Below are positions 7,344-14,875 of a stretch of DNA of 17,213 bases, piece by piece. This stretch comes from Nostoc sp. GT001 (lineage in GTDB: Bacteria > Cyanobacteriota > Cyanobacteriia > Cyanobacteriales > Nostocaceae). Numbering within the stretch: position 1 is the stretch's first letter; every line of letters starts with the position of its first letter. The stretch spans positions 4,735,369 through 4,752,581 of the forward strand of contig NZ_JAUDRJ010000003.1 of the NCBI RefSeq assembly GCF_030382115.1. Reading direction: 5' to 3'. The translations under genes were made by a program, and so were the position numbers. Under the pieces are notes generated by a model, which worked only from the letters and a program-made list of their open reading frames with translations, did not search any database and had not been told where the DNA came from.

Positions 7344-7736
7344 TCATCGGTCTTGATAATCTTCAGAAGACTTTGGATCTAACTCCCAGCGATCGCCATC
7401 ACGATCCTCTAAAATATCGTTGGTATGCAGAAACTCAGAATCAGCCATTTTTAGCCCTACTGCGGCTTCTAAGTCCTCTGTGACATTTTGATCGGGAGTG
7501 GAAGTACTACCACCAACAGCTTCATCTCCAACTGCATCTGCATCTTGCCAATAAGCATCAACATCCCCACCAGTCAGTTTCGGACTAGTTTCTGTGTACT
7601 CGTCTCTTTCATCCTGCATGGAGCGTCCGCCAATATTGTATCCTGGCAAGTCTTTTACACCAGTACCGTAGGATTCGGTAATCTCTTGTGGCAAATCATT
7701 ACTTTTAACTTTGTCATTATGATTTTTTTCTGCCAT
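7344..7736 (-). CDS. DUF6335-like cyanobacterial protein
   Basis: A 130-residue, very acidic, soluble protein without membrane segments. The pattern LPGYNIGGRSM, KLTGGDVDAYWQDAD, VGDEAVGGSTSTPDQNV, and the ending RWELDPKSSEDYQDR fit a protein family found almost only in cyanobacteria (I believe DUF6335; the label is from memory). Function is unknown; family members often sit next to stress genes. I chose the ATG at 7736 (MAEKNHND) because AAAAGGG lies about 10 bases upstream; the frame is open to a GTG at 7763, which lacks a ribosome site. The stop lies 6 bases from that of the response regulator, which converges on it, leaving no room for separate terminators. Confidence 0.75.
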   Translation of the reverse strand: MAEKNHNDKVKSNDLPQEITESYGTGVKDLPGYNIGGRSMQDERDEYTETSPKLTGGDVDAYWQDADAVGDEAVGGSTSTPDQNVTEDLEAAVGLKMADSEFLHTNDILEDRDGDRWELDPKSSEDYQDR

Positions 7737-7904
7737 GATACTAGCCCTTTTCTGCATTTTCACAATAACGTTTTCTTGTCAGCAATTTGTCTAACTAGAG
7801 GTGTATAACTTATAAAATAATCTATCCCCTGGGTACGACGCTAAACTAGCGATCGCGCCATAAGATTGTAGCTATGAATTCATGGTCAAGGAACTTGTAG
7901 TTGA

Positions 7905-7972
7905 AGTTATGAGTTAGAAGTTATCCAACCGAAATTATTGATTAGCGAACTTTTAACTCATAACTATTTTTT
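7905..7972 (+). repeat. Inverted repeat with T-tail (dispersed repeat or terminator-like hairpin)
   Basis: AGTTATGAGTTAGAAGTTA (7905-7923) pairs with 7947-7965 at 17 of 19 positions across a 23-base loop and is followed by six T's. No plus-strand gene lies just upstream, so a repeat is more likely than a working terminator. The rest of the 485-base gap (7737-8221) holds one HIP1 site and no visible gene or clear promoter. Confidence 0.5.
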
Positions 7973-8221
7973 GTCCGGCAAAAATAAGCAAACACTAACA
8001 ATTTGTTAAGTTTAGTATTTTAGATTAGTATTCATAATTTCTAATTGCCTAAATGCTAAACAATGGAACAATCAAAATTATTTGAGTAACGGAGGCAGAT
8101 AATGCGGATAAGTAATTCAAAATAATTTATCTAGTTAAAAGTTTGACTGTTTAACTGTCTTCACCGACAAATATTGTTGTAACTAGTTAAAGACTAGAGA
8201 AATAAAAACGTAACACCATTT

Positions 8222-9319
8222 ATGACTGAACATAACAATCACTCTGGTAAGAAAAAAGTTGCTATCCTCATTGAACAAGCAGTAGAGGATGCAGAATTTA
8301 CAGTTCCATATAATGGATTCAAACAAGCAGGAATGGAGGTAGTAGTCCTTGGTTCCCGAATGAATGAAAAATATAAGGGTAAACAAGGCAAAGTTAGCAT
8401 ACAAGCCGATGGTACTACAACAGAGGCGATCGCAGCCGAATTTGATGCAGTCGTGATTCCCGGCGGTATGGCTCCTGACAAAATGCGACGGAACCTTAAT
8501 ACAGTACGTTTCGTACAAGAGGCTATCCAACAAGGAAAATTAGTCGCTGCTGTTTGTCACGGGCCACAAGTTTTGATTGAAGGCGACTTGCTCGAAGGCA
8601 AACAAGTCACTGGGTTTAGCGCTATTGCCAAGGATATAACTAACGCTGGTGCAAATTATTTAGATCAGCCATTGGTAGTTGACGGGAATTTGATTACATC
8701 TCGCGAACCTGGAGACTTGGCAATTTTCACCACAGCTATTTTGAGCCGTTTGGGTTATGGTGGCAAAGATGCTGCATTGCCAAATGAAAAAGACACAAGT
8801 GCTGAATGGTGGAAACTAGCTGATGCTTGGGGTGGTTCAACTAAAGGCGATATTAGCAGAGGTTTAAATACTGCTCTTGCTGGTGAAGTTTATTCGCAAG
8901 AAGCATTTATGAAGTACTTGCACAAGGCATCAGATAGCGAAGTAAACTCAGTTTTTCAAGAAATAATTTCTAATAAACAGCGCCATATTGACAAACTGGA
9001 AACCTATCTTCAGTTATTGGGCGAAAAACCTTCTTTAGGTGCAAATATTGCGAATCAGTATGCCAAGGTGAAAACTGCCTTAACTGGAAGTGATGACATA
9101 TATCAGTTACGTTCTGCTTTAGGTGATGTACAAACTGGTATCGGCGATATTGGCAATTTGTCTGTGATGTTTACCGACCCAGTAACAACTGCTATTTTCA
9201 AAGAAATTTACCAAGATTTATTGAAATCCGAACAGCAATTAGTAGAGTTGTATCGAGCGCGGATAACCGCTCAGGTTCAGCCTCCTAAGCCGACTACAGG
9301 CGCAGCTATATCAATGTAA
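8222..9319 (+). CDS. DJ-1/PfpI family protein with C-terminal helical (ferritin-like) domain
   Basis: A 365-residue, two-part protein. Residues about 11-180 are a DJ-1/PfpI domain: strand VAILIEQAVEDAEF, the nucleophile elbow AVCHGPQ with C112 and H113, and VIPGGMAPD at 78-86. Family members act as cysteine hydrolases, deglycases or glyoxalase-like enzymes. After a linker (ADAWGGSTKGD) come residues about 211-346, four long amphipathic helices (AGEVYSQEAFMKYL, NKQRHIDKLETYLQLL, and two more), resembling DUF2383/ferritin-like bundles, with E222 and H256 as possible ligands; this part is less certain. DJ-1 domains are usually about 170-190 residues alone, so the extension is unusual. The ATG at 8222 lacks a strong ribosome site. 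It begins the plus-strand stress-type gene series; the next gene follows 195 bases on. Confidence 0.85.
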   Translation: MTEHNNHSGKKKVAILIEQAVEDAEFTVPYNGFKQAGMEVVVLGSRMNEKYKGKQGKVSIQADGTTTEAIAAEFDAVVIPGGMAPDKMRRNLNTVRFVQEAIQQGKLVAAVCHGPQVLIEGDLLEGKQVTGFSAIAKDITNAGANYLDQPLVVDGNLITSREPGDLAIFTTAILSRLGYGGKDAALPNEKDTSAEWWKLADAWGGSTKGDISRGLNTALAGEVYSQEAFMKYLHKASDSEVNSVFQEIISNKQRHIDKLETYLQLLGEKPSLGANIANQYAKVKTALTGSDDIYQLRSALGDVQTGIGDIGNLSVMFTDPVTTAIFKEIYQDLLKSEQQLVELYRARITAQVQPPKPTTGAAISM

Positions 9320-9514
9320 CCAATCGCAGAGGTGCATACTCTATGGAGAACCAAGCCATGCTTAATGTCTCGTAAGTATTTGCGTTTTGGTTATTTTACT
9401 AGACATCTGATGAAAAAGAATTAAAGAGGTAGTAGTACTACGTCTCTACAAGGTTTCTGGATAACGCATATTTAATTTTTGGAGTTATCTAGTGTATGTA
9501 ATGGAGAGAAAAAA

Positions 9515-10213
9515 GTGACTTCGACATCAGGCGATAAACTTACTAATAGTCAGGGTGAAGCTAGTGAAGTAGAGCGTTGGGCATCTCTCATCGGTGGCGG
9601 TGCTATGGTGCTGATGGGTTTAAAACAAGGTTCTTTGCGGGGAGCGCTGACGGCTTTGGCTGGTGGTGGTTTGATTTATCAAGGTGCAACGAAACAAAGC
9701 ACAATCCAGCAAGCACAGGAAGCAATCGGGATAAACCAACCCATTAAAGTTGAAAAGACGGTAACAATTAATAAATCAGCAGAAGAATTGTATCGTTTTT
9801 GGCATAACTTTGAGAATTTGCCCACCTTTATGAAGCATCTCAAGTCAGTAAAGGTGTATAACGAAAAACGTTCTCATTGGATTGCCAATGCACCCTTGGG
9901 TAACAGCGTGGAATGGGATGCAGATATTCTCGAAGACCGGGAAAATGAGTTTATTTCTTGGGCTTCTGTAGAAGGTGCAGACGTTGATAATTCTGGTTTT
10001 GTCCGCTTTAAAGAAGCACCAGGCGGTCGCGGCACAGAAGTAAAGATTGTCTTGGAGTATAACCCACCAGGTGGAGCATTAGCAGCTACCGTAGCTAAAC
10101 TTTTTGGTGAAGAACCAGAACAGCAGATTGGTGATGAATTGCGTCGCTTCAAGATGCTAATGGAAGCAGGTGAAATTGCCACCACCGAAGGTCAATCAAG
10201 TGGACGCAAGTAG
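9515..10213 (+). CDS. Membrane-anchored SRPBCC (START/cyclase-like) protein
   Basis: A 232-residue protein. Residues about 21-60 are a glycine-rich hydrophobic hairpin (RWASLIGGGAMVLMGLKQGS and following), like the YgaP/DUF2892 membrane segment; residues about 77-225 form an SRPBCC fold (VEKTVTINKSAEELYRFWHN at its start), a hydrophobic-ligand-binding cavity. I chose GTG at 9515 because GGAGAG lies 7 bases before it; an upstream TTG at 9479 keeps the frame open but lacks a ribosome site. The ligand is unknown. Similar two-part proteins are common in cyanobacteria and proteobacteria and are often near zinc alcohol dehydrogenases, as here (a dehydrogenase relic starts 6 bases after its stop, an intact one follows). 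Confidence 0.82.
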   Translation: MTSTSGDKLTNSQGEASEVERWASLIGGGAMVLMGLKQGSLRGALTALAGGGLIYQGATKQSTIQQAQEAIGINQPIKVEKTVTINKSAEELYRFWHNFENLPTFMKHLKSVKVYNEKRSHWIANAPLGNSVEWDADILEDRENEFISWASVEGADVDNSGFVRFKEAPGGRGTEVKIVLEYNPPGGALAATVAKLFGEEPEQQIGDELRRFKMLMEAGEIATTEGQSSGRK

Positions 10214-10218
10214 TTGCG

Positions 10219-10462
10219 ATGATTAGCGCCGCAAAAGCGATTAATAGCGATCGCTTTGCCAAATGCCTGAAAATGGCGAAAAAGTTTGCCAAAGCAAAAG
10301 TGATTAACTTACAAAGAAGTTAATGCTGGCGAAGTGTTGAAACAGATAACTGGTGGCTATGGCTCCGATGCTTGCATCGATGCTGTTGGTATAGAAGACC
10401 ATCACATTTTTCAACAAAAAAAGGATAACTCTATCAAAGTTATTCTTGAACCTGAATGGTGA
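10219..10462 (+). pseudogene. Zinc alcohol dehydrogenase remnant (frameshifted, internally deleted)
   Basis: The translation aligns with part of the intact dehydrogenase at 11090. MISAAKAINSDRF from 10219 matches its residue 207 region ([12 protein letters not shown]), then LKMAKKFAKAKVIN matches [14 protein letters not shown]. The frame then meets TAA; shifted by one base from 10316 it continues EVNAGEVLKQITGG, then [12 protein letters not shown], and then jumps to FQQKKDNSIKVILEP, which matches the extreme C-terminus ([15 protein letters not shown]). About 105 codons are missing in between, as is everything before residue 207. It is therefore a decayed paralogue, not a gene. The divergence from the intact copy is clear at DNA level, so duplication was not recent. 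Confidence 0.88.
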
Positions 10463-10517
10463 ATAGTCATTTAAGGTTTTGAATTGTACACCCAACATAA
10501 TGCAATTGAGGTTTTTT

Positions 10518-10907
10518 ATGAATCGAGTAATTTCATGGCTGCGGAATATTCGCATTTCTCAAATCGTTGTAGTTTTCCTCGTAGGATTTATGTTCTTATT
10601 GGGTCAGGCTTTTAGTTACACTAACATAGCACTGGCTGACGTTAAAACTCCAGAGGGTACTTATTACAAAGGAGCACCAAATGAGCAACGTGAAATTAGA
10701 AACGATACCCAAATTAATAATACCCAAAAATCACAAAACCCAATCAAAAATGCTGTTGATAATATCCGCGACAAGTTAAACTTGGATGAAAAAACTCCTG
10801 AAGCGACAAAAGAGTTTTTTGATCCTACTACAAACAGAGCCGGAGATGAAGCTTCATCACTTACTAAAAGTAGAGAAGGTTATTATCGCACTCCTTCTAG
10901 CAACTAA
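10518..10907 (+). CDS. Small exported protein, unknown function
   Basis: A 129-residue protein with a signal peptide: basic N-terminus (MNRVISWLRNIR), a hydrophobic core IVVVFLVGFMFLLG, and a likely cleavage site ALA-D after residue 40. The mature part of about 89 residues is polar, rich in N, T, E and K, with no enzyme motif; the segment AVDNIRDKLNLDEKTPEATKE-like helix (about 80-97) and the GYYR ending recall small cyanobacterial stress-related periplasmic proteins, but I cannot name it. I chose ATG 10518 because GAGG is 7 bases upstream; the frame is open to 10479, but a longer start would put extra residues before the signal. It lies between the dehydrogenase relic and the intact dehydrogenase. 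Confidence 0.72.
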   Translation: MNRVISWLRNIRISQIVVVFLVGFMFLLGQAFSYTNIALADVKTPEGTYYKGAPNEQREIRNDTQINNTQKSQNPIKNAVDNIRDKLNLDEKTPEATKEFFDPTTNRAGDEASSLTKSREGYYRTPSSN

Positions 10908-10993
10908 CTGAGAGTTAGCAGCTAGACGCAGTTAACAAAATTTGGGTCGAGATTGTTGACTCATATATTGTTGAATAACTTTTTAGCGGTTAC

Positions 10994-11019
10994 TGAGACG
11001 CGATAACTATCGCGTCTCA
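10994..11019. repeat. Palindromic hairpin (TGAGACGCGATA / TATCGCGTCTCA)
   Basis: A perfect 12-base inverted repeat around a 2-base centre, 87 bases after the small exported gene. There is no T-run in either direction, so it is not a standard intrinsic terminator. GAGACGCG...CGCGTCTC palindromes are frequent dispersed hairpins in Nostoc genomes. A more degenerate relative lies at 9425-9447 (AGAGGTAGTA...TACGTCTCT). Confidence 0.65.
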
Positions 11020-11089
11020 AAATCAAGTTAAGTTTAGTATTCATCTTGATATGAATGCTTTAGAAATTATAACTAAGGACTAAATAATT

Positions 11090-12259
11090 ATGAAAGCAGT
11101 TTGCTGGCATGGAGCAAATGATGTGCGGGTAGAAACGGTTCCTGACCCCACAATTCTTAATCCGCGTGATGCCATTATTAAAATTACTTCCACGGCAATT
11201 TGTGGTTCTGATTTGCATATTTACAATGGCTACATCCCCTCAATGGAAAAGGGTGATATCCTTGGTCATGAATTCATGGGGGAAGTTGTAGAACTTGGAA
11301 GTGCAGTTAAAAATGTGAATATAGGCGATCGCGTCGTTGTTCCCTTCACCATCTCCTGCGGTAACTGCTTTTTTTGCAATCGGGATTTATGGTCGTTGTG
11401 CGATAACTCTAACCCCAATGCTTGGTTAGTAGAAAAGCAAATGGGCTATTCACCATCCGGTCTATTTGGCTACTCTCATTTATTCGGCGGTTACGCTGGT
11501 GGTCAAGCAGAGTATGCACGAGTGCCCTTTGCTGATGTCGGCTTGTTCAAGATTCCTGATGGTTTAACGGATGAGCAAGTACTATTTTTAACAGACATTT
11601 TCCCCACAGGCTATATGGCAGCTGAGAACTGCAACATCCAACCCGGTGATATTGTTGCCGTTTGGGGTTGTGGCCCTGTCGGGCAATTCGCCATCAGAAG
11701 CGCATATATGCTAGGTGCTGAACGGGTAATCGCCTTTGATCGCATTCCCGAACGTCTGCAAATGGCTAAAGAATACGGCAAAGCTGAAGTTCTCAACTAC
11801 GAAGAAGTAGATGTAGGCGAAGCACTCAAAGAAATGACTGGTGGTCGTGGCCCCGATGCTTGCATTGATGCAGTGGGAATGGAAGCACATGGCACAGATT
11901 TTATGGCGATGTACGATCAGGTAAAGCAAGCAGTACGTCTAGAAACAGACCGTCCAACGGCATTACGACAAGTAATTGTCTCTTGTCGCAAAGGTGGTCA
12001 CGTATCAATTCCGGGTGTATATGGTGGCTTTGTAGATAAAGTGCCGATGGGTGCTGCGATGAACAAGGGCCTAACCTTGAAAATGGGACAAACACACGTC
12101 CACAAGTATCTAAAACCTTTGCTAGAACACATCCAAAACGGTGATATCGATCCAACATTTATCATCACTCACAGTTTACCTTTAGAACAAGCGCCCCACG
12201 GCTACGAAATTTTTAAGGACAAAAAAGATAACTGTATCAAAGTTGTACTCAAACCGTAA
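11090..12259 (+). CDS. Zinc-dependent alcohol dehydrogenase (glutathione-independent formaldehyde dehydrogenase type)
   Basis: A 389-residue medium-chain dehydrogenase. Catalytic zinc ligands are C38 (AICGSDLH) and H60/E61 (GHE); the structural zinc is bound by C90, C93, C96 and C104 ([15 protein letters not shown]). The NAD-binding motif GCGPVG is at 193-198 with D217 ending the second strand. The length and a region around 264-295 ([20 protein letters not shown]) place it in the long subgroup that includes glutathione-independent formaldehyde dehydrogenases, so oxidation of small aldehydes or alcohols is likely; the exact substrate is inference. The ribosome site AAGGA lies about 11 bases before the ATG. 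It is followed by a MITE-like hairpin element and the cupin gene, and a decayed paralogue lies 628 bases upstream. Confidence 0.93.
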   Translation: MKAVCWHGANDVRVETVPDPTILNPRDAIIKITSTAICGSDLHIYNGYIPSMEKGDILGHEFMGEVVELGSAVKNVNIGDRVVVPFTISCGNCFFCNRDLWSLCDNSNPNAWLVEKQMGYSPSGLFGYSHLFGGYAGGQAEYARVPFADVGLFKIPDGLTDEQVLFLTDIFPTGYMAAENCNIQPGDIVAVWGCGPVGQFAIRSAYMLGAERVIAFDRIPERLQMAKEYGKAEVLNYEEVDVGEALKEMTGGRGPDACIDAVGMEAHGTDFMAMYDQVKQAVRLETDRPTALRQVIVSCRKGGHVSIPGVYGGFVDKVPMGAAMNKGLTLKMGQTHVHKYLKPLLEHIQNGDIDPTFIITHSLPLEQAPHGYEIFKDKKDNCIKVVLKP

Positions 12260-12291
12260 TGGGAAGCAGGGGATCAGAGGATAGTAATCAA

Positions 12292-12415
12292 TAGACTTCT
12301 TGCAAAAGTCGGGGTAAAGGGGAAGGGGAAAAGGGTAAAAAAACTCAAAATACTTTCCCTTTAACCTTTTCCCTTTTCCCTAAGAGTGCAAAAATATATT
12401 TTTGCAAGAGGTCTA
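12292..12415. mobile_element. MITE-like element with 16-bp terminal inverted repeats
   Basis: TAGACTTCTTGCAAAA (12292-12307) and its reverse complement with one mismatch (12400-12415) bound a 124-bp element. The inside is a G/A-rich left half facing a C/T-rich right half, so the whole transcript could fold into one long hairpin, and a perfect 20-base palindrome centred at 12396-12397 lies at the right end. The outer TA at each end could be a target duplication of IS630/Tc1 type. It has no coding capacity and may act as terminator between the dehydrogenase and cupin genes. Confidence 0.75.
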
Positions 12416-12471
12416 ATGCTTAATGTTCCATTCCCCATGACCAAAGTTAAAACTATAAAGAGGCAAAAAAT

Positions 12472-12813
12472 ATGTCTGATACAACTGTTAGCAAAGTAGA
12501 CTCTAGTCATTCTCCAAAAGGCCAACTTGGTCAAAAATATCTTGCATCTGGCAAAAATATTTCCATGCGTCTGTGGGAAAATGAACAACCGAACGAATCT
12601 AAGGAGCCAACAGCACGCGAATATGAAACTGTTGGTTATGTAATCAATGGTCGTGCTGAATTACATATTGAAGGGCAAACGATTTTACTAGAACCTGGGA
12701 GTTCTTGGATAGTACCAAAAGGAGCTAGCCACACCTATAAAATTCTAGAACCATTTACTGCTGTTGAAGCAACCAGTCCACCTGCTCAAGTTCACGGGCG
12801 AGATGAAAACTGA
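12472..12813 (+). CDS. Cupin domain protein
   Basis: A 113-residue single-domain cupin. The conserved barrel runs from REYETVGYVINGRAELHIEG (residues 49-68) to LLEPGSSWIVPKGASHTYKI (72-91). Expected metal-binding positions are only partly filled: H87 of motif 2 is present, while the HxH pair of motif 1 is replaced by E50/E52-type residues, so it may bind metal weakly or act as a binding rather than catalytic cupin. The N-terminal 45 residues are polar and possibly extended. AGAGG lies 9 bases upstream of the ATG. It sits between the alcohol dehydrogenase and the aldehyde oxidase operon, with its own terminator at 12899, so it is not co-transcribed with the latter. Confidence 0.85.
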   Translation: MSDTTVSKVDSSHSPKGQLGQKYLASGKNISMRLWENEQPNESKEPTAREYETVGYVINGRAELHIEGQTILLEPGSSWIVPKGASHTYKILEPFTAVEATSPPAQVHGRDEN

Positions 12814-12898
12814 TTTGCTGTTATTTGAAATTTGGCGATCGCTAAAAGCTAAAAACGTTATAGCCGCTTTCAATAACATAGACTATAAAGCGTTCATA

Positions 12899-12926
12899 GG
12901 GGAACAATATTCTTGTTCTCCTTTTT
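12899..12926 (+). terminator. Intrinsic terminator after the cupin gene
   Basis: GGGGAACAA (12899-12907) pairs with TTGTTCTCC (12913-12921), with one G-T wobble, around a 5-base loop and is followed at once by TTTTT. It lies 85 bases after the cupin stop codon in matching direction. Confidence 0.85.
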
Positions 12927-13281
12927 ACTGTGCTTTGCAACTGAGAAAGCATTGCAATAAATTTTTCTGGTGACTTATTGGGCGGTAGCAAGAAACACCA
13001 CACTAAATAAAGCATATTGAGTACGGTGTTTCACTGTATTATTAGTCGAACTAAAACTCATGGCTTTATTCTGACGACTGATGCCTTAATTCTATTTTAA
13101 GAATTATAGATAATACTTATGGTATAAACCTTCTGATAGAGAGACATAACAAAATGAAATTGTATTCTATTAACAATGTCTTTTTAGAGAAAATACTTGG
13201 AAGAAAGTATGGTTTTTTATCAATTATTTTAGTAGAGATAATTACTCAATATTTTTAACAAAAACAGAATGGAGCGAACAA
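12927..13281 (+). other. Leader region upstream of the aldehyde oxidase operon
   Basis: This 355-base AT-rich gap must hold the paoABC promoter. It contains an 8-base inverted repeat GAAACACC/GGTGTTTC (12992-12999 and 13025-13032, 25-base loop) and AATTCT/AGAATT at about 13088-13105, either of which could be an operator but neither is proven. A 34-codon ATG frame (13154-13258) with a hydrophobic end lies here without a good ribosome site. Confidence 0.4.
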
Positions 13282-13905
13282 ATGAGGTTTGTCTTAAGAC
13301 GCCGCAAGTTGGGTCAATTGATGGTCTTCAGTACAGTAGCGGCAACGATCGCTAATTTTGTAGAGAAAGCTGTAGCAGAAACTCAAGTCAAAAAAACTAC
13401 TCCAATGCTGGCAACTTCCACTTCTGAAACTGTGAAGGTGACGCTGCAAGTGAACGGAACACCACATAATTTGCAAATTGAACCGCGTGTTACCTTACTT
13501 GATGCACTTCGAGAATATCTCGGACTAATTGGTACTAAAAAAGGTTGCGATCATGGTCAGTGTGGTGCTTGCACGGTGCTGGTTGATGGGCAACGGATTA
13601 ATTCGTGCCTGACATTTGCAATTATGCACACCGATGCAAAAATCACAACTATTGAAGGGTTGGAGCAGGGAAACAATCTGCACCCGATGCAAGCCGCGTT
13701 TCTGTCCCGTGATGCGTTTCAGTGCGGCTACTGCACACCAGGGCAGATTTGTTCGGCGGTGGGTTTGGTGAATGAGGGACACGCCAAGTCGGATGCCGAT
13801 ATTCGCGAACTGATGAGCGGCAATATCTGCCGTTGTGGGGCTTATCCAAATATCGTGGCTGCTGTCCGCGATGTCTTAGAGGGAAAAAAAGATGCAGCCA
13901 TTTAG
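13282..13905 (+). CDS. paoA: Aldehyde oxidoreductase iron-sulfur subunit PaoA/YagT-like, Tat-exported
   Basis: A 207-residue [2Fe-2S] subunit of a xanthine-oxidase family enzyme, very close in motifs to E. coli PaoA (YagT). The ferredoxin-like cluster uses C89, C94, C97 and C109 (GTKKGCDHGQCGACTVLV); the second cluster uses C148, C151, C183 and C185 (QCGYCTPGQ, GNICRCGAYPN). Residues 1-33 form a twin-arginine-like leader (LRRRKLGQLM, cleavage about AVA-E); the motif is atypical, lacking the usual F-L after RR. The subunit passes electrons from the molybdenum centre to FAD. GGAG lies 8 bases before the ATG. Its end overlaps the FAD subunit gene by 14 bases, so translation is coupled. Confidence 0.92.
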   Translation: MRFVLRRRKLGQLMVFSTVAATIANFVEKAVAETQVKKTTPMLATSTSETVKVTLQVNGTPHNLQIEPRVTLLDALREYLGLIGTKKGCDHGQCGACTVLVDGQRINSCLTFAIMHTDAKITTIEGLEQGNNLHPMQAAFLSRDAFQCGYCTPGQICSAVGLVNEGHAKSDADIRELMSGNICRCGAYPNIVAAVRDVLEGKKDAAI

Positions 13906-14875
13906 CTATAAAAAAGCCGGACAAGCAGAGAATGCCGTGGCTTTGGTGACTCCAGAGGTGCAAGCTGCTTACTTGGCAGGGGGTACAAGCTTAATTGATT
14001 TGATGAAGCTGAATGTACAAACGCCAAAACAGTTAGTTGACATTAACCCACTACCGCTAACCAAGATAGAAGTACAGGGTAACGGCGTGCGGATTGGAGC
14101 AATGGCAAGCAATAGCGATGTTGCTTATAATCCGATAATTCAAGAGCGTTACCCGGTGCTGTCGGAGGCGTTGCTGTCTGGGGCATCGCCGCAACTGCGA
14201 AATATGGCAAGTGTGGGCGGCAATTTACTGCAACGTACCCGTTGTTACTACTTCCGCGACACCGCCTTCCCCTGCAATAAGCGCGTTCCTGGTTCAGGTT
14301 GTCCGGCAATCGAGGGTTATAACCGCATTCATGCGATTTTTGGTGGTAGCGATCGCTGTATTGCCACCCATCCTTCTGATATGGCGGTGGCAATGATTGC
14401 ACTCGATGCCGTTGTGCAAACACGCGGGCCGAAGGGAGAGCGCAGTATTCCGCTGGTAGATTTTCATCTCGTACCGGGTAATACGCCAGAAAGGGAGACG
14501 GTTCTAGAACACGGAGAGTTAATTGTTGCTGTTGATTTACCTGCTTTAAACTTCGCAAAGCGATCGCACTATTTAAAAGTCCGCGATCGCGCCTCCTATG
14601 CTTTTGCAATGACATCGGTTGCGGCGGCATTAGATATTCAAAATGGGATTATTCGCTCGGCACGCATTGCCCTTGGTGGCGTTGGTACAAAGCCTTGGCG
14701 CGCCTTTGAAGCGGAAAAAGTGCTTCTGAACAAGCCTGCAAACCAAGCAACATTTCAAGCAGCAGCGTTGGCGGCGATCGCCGGTGCTAAACCTCAAAAA
14801 TACAACGGCTTTAAGATCGAACTCGCTAAACGCACAATTGTTAAGGCGCTGACAACGGTGGGAGGGATGGCATGA
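13892..14875 (+). CDS. paoB: Aldehyde oxidoreductase FAD-binding subunit PaoB/YagS-like
   Basis: A 327-residue CO-dehydrogenase-flavoprotein type subunit. The FAD-binding segments are AYLAGGTSLIDLMKLNVQ (27-44) and SVGGNLLQRTRC (107-118). Four cysteines C118, C128, C137 and C156 lie in an insertion with CNKRVPGSGCPAI, which in E. coli PaoB holds an extra [4Fe-4S] cluster; this marks it as PaoB type rather than ordinary xanthine dehydrogenase. It receives electrons from PaoA and passes them to an outside acceptor. The ATG lies inside the end of paoA (14-base overlap) and its own end overlaps the next start by four bases (ATGA). It has no signal peptide, consistent with export as a folded complex with PaoA. 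Confidence 0.92.
   Translation: MQPFSYKKAGQAENAVALVTPEVQAAYLAGGTSLIDLMKLNVQTPKQLVDINPLPLTKIEVQGNGVRIGAMASNSDVAYNPIIQERYPVLSEALLSGASPQLRNMASVGGNLLQRTRCYYFRDTAFPCNKRVPGSGCPAIEGYNRIHAIFGGSDRCIATHPSDMAVAMIALDAVVQTRGPKGERSIPLVDFHLVPGNTPERETVLEHGELIVAVDLPALNFAKRSHYLKVRDRASYAFAMTSVAAALDIQNGIIRSARIALGGVGTKPWRAFEAEKVLLNKPANQATFQAAALAAIAGAKPQKYNGFKIELAKRTIVKALTTVGGMA

Noticed and set aside
8183..8533. 116-codon minus-strand frame over the DJ-1 gene start
   Set aside because: It overlaps the well-supported DJ-1 domain, and its composition is that of a shadow frame.
9425..9447. Possible terminator hairpin after the DJ-1 gene
   Set aside because: The pairing needs a two-base bulge and there is no T-run; better seen as a decayed copy of the GAGACG palindrome repeat.
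13154..13258. 34-codon ATG frame with hydrophobic end before paoA
   Set aside because: No good ribosome site, very AT-rich, and of a length expected by chance; possible small membrane peptide but unsupported.
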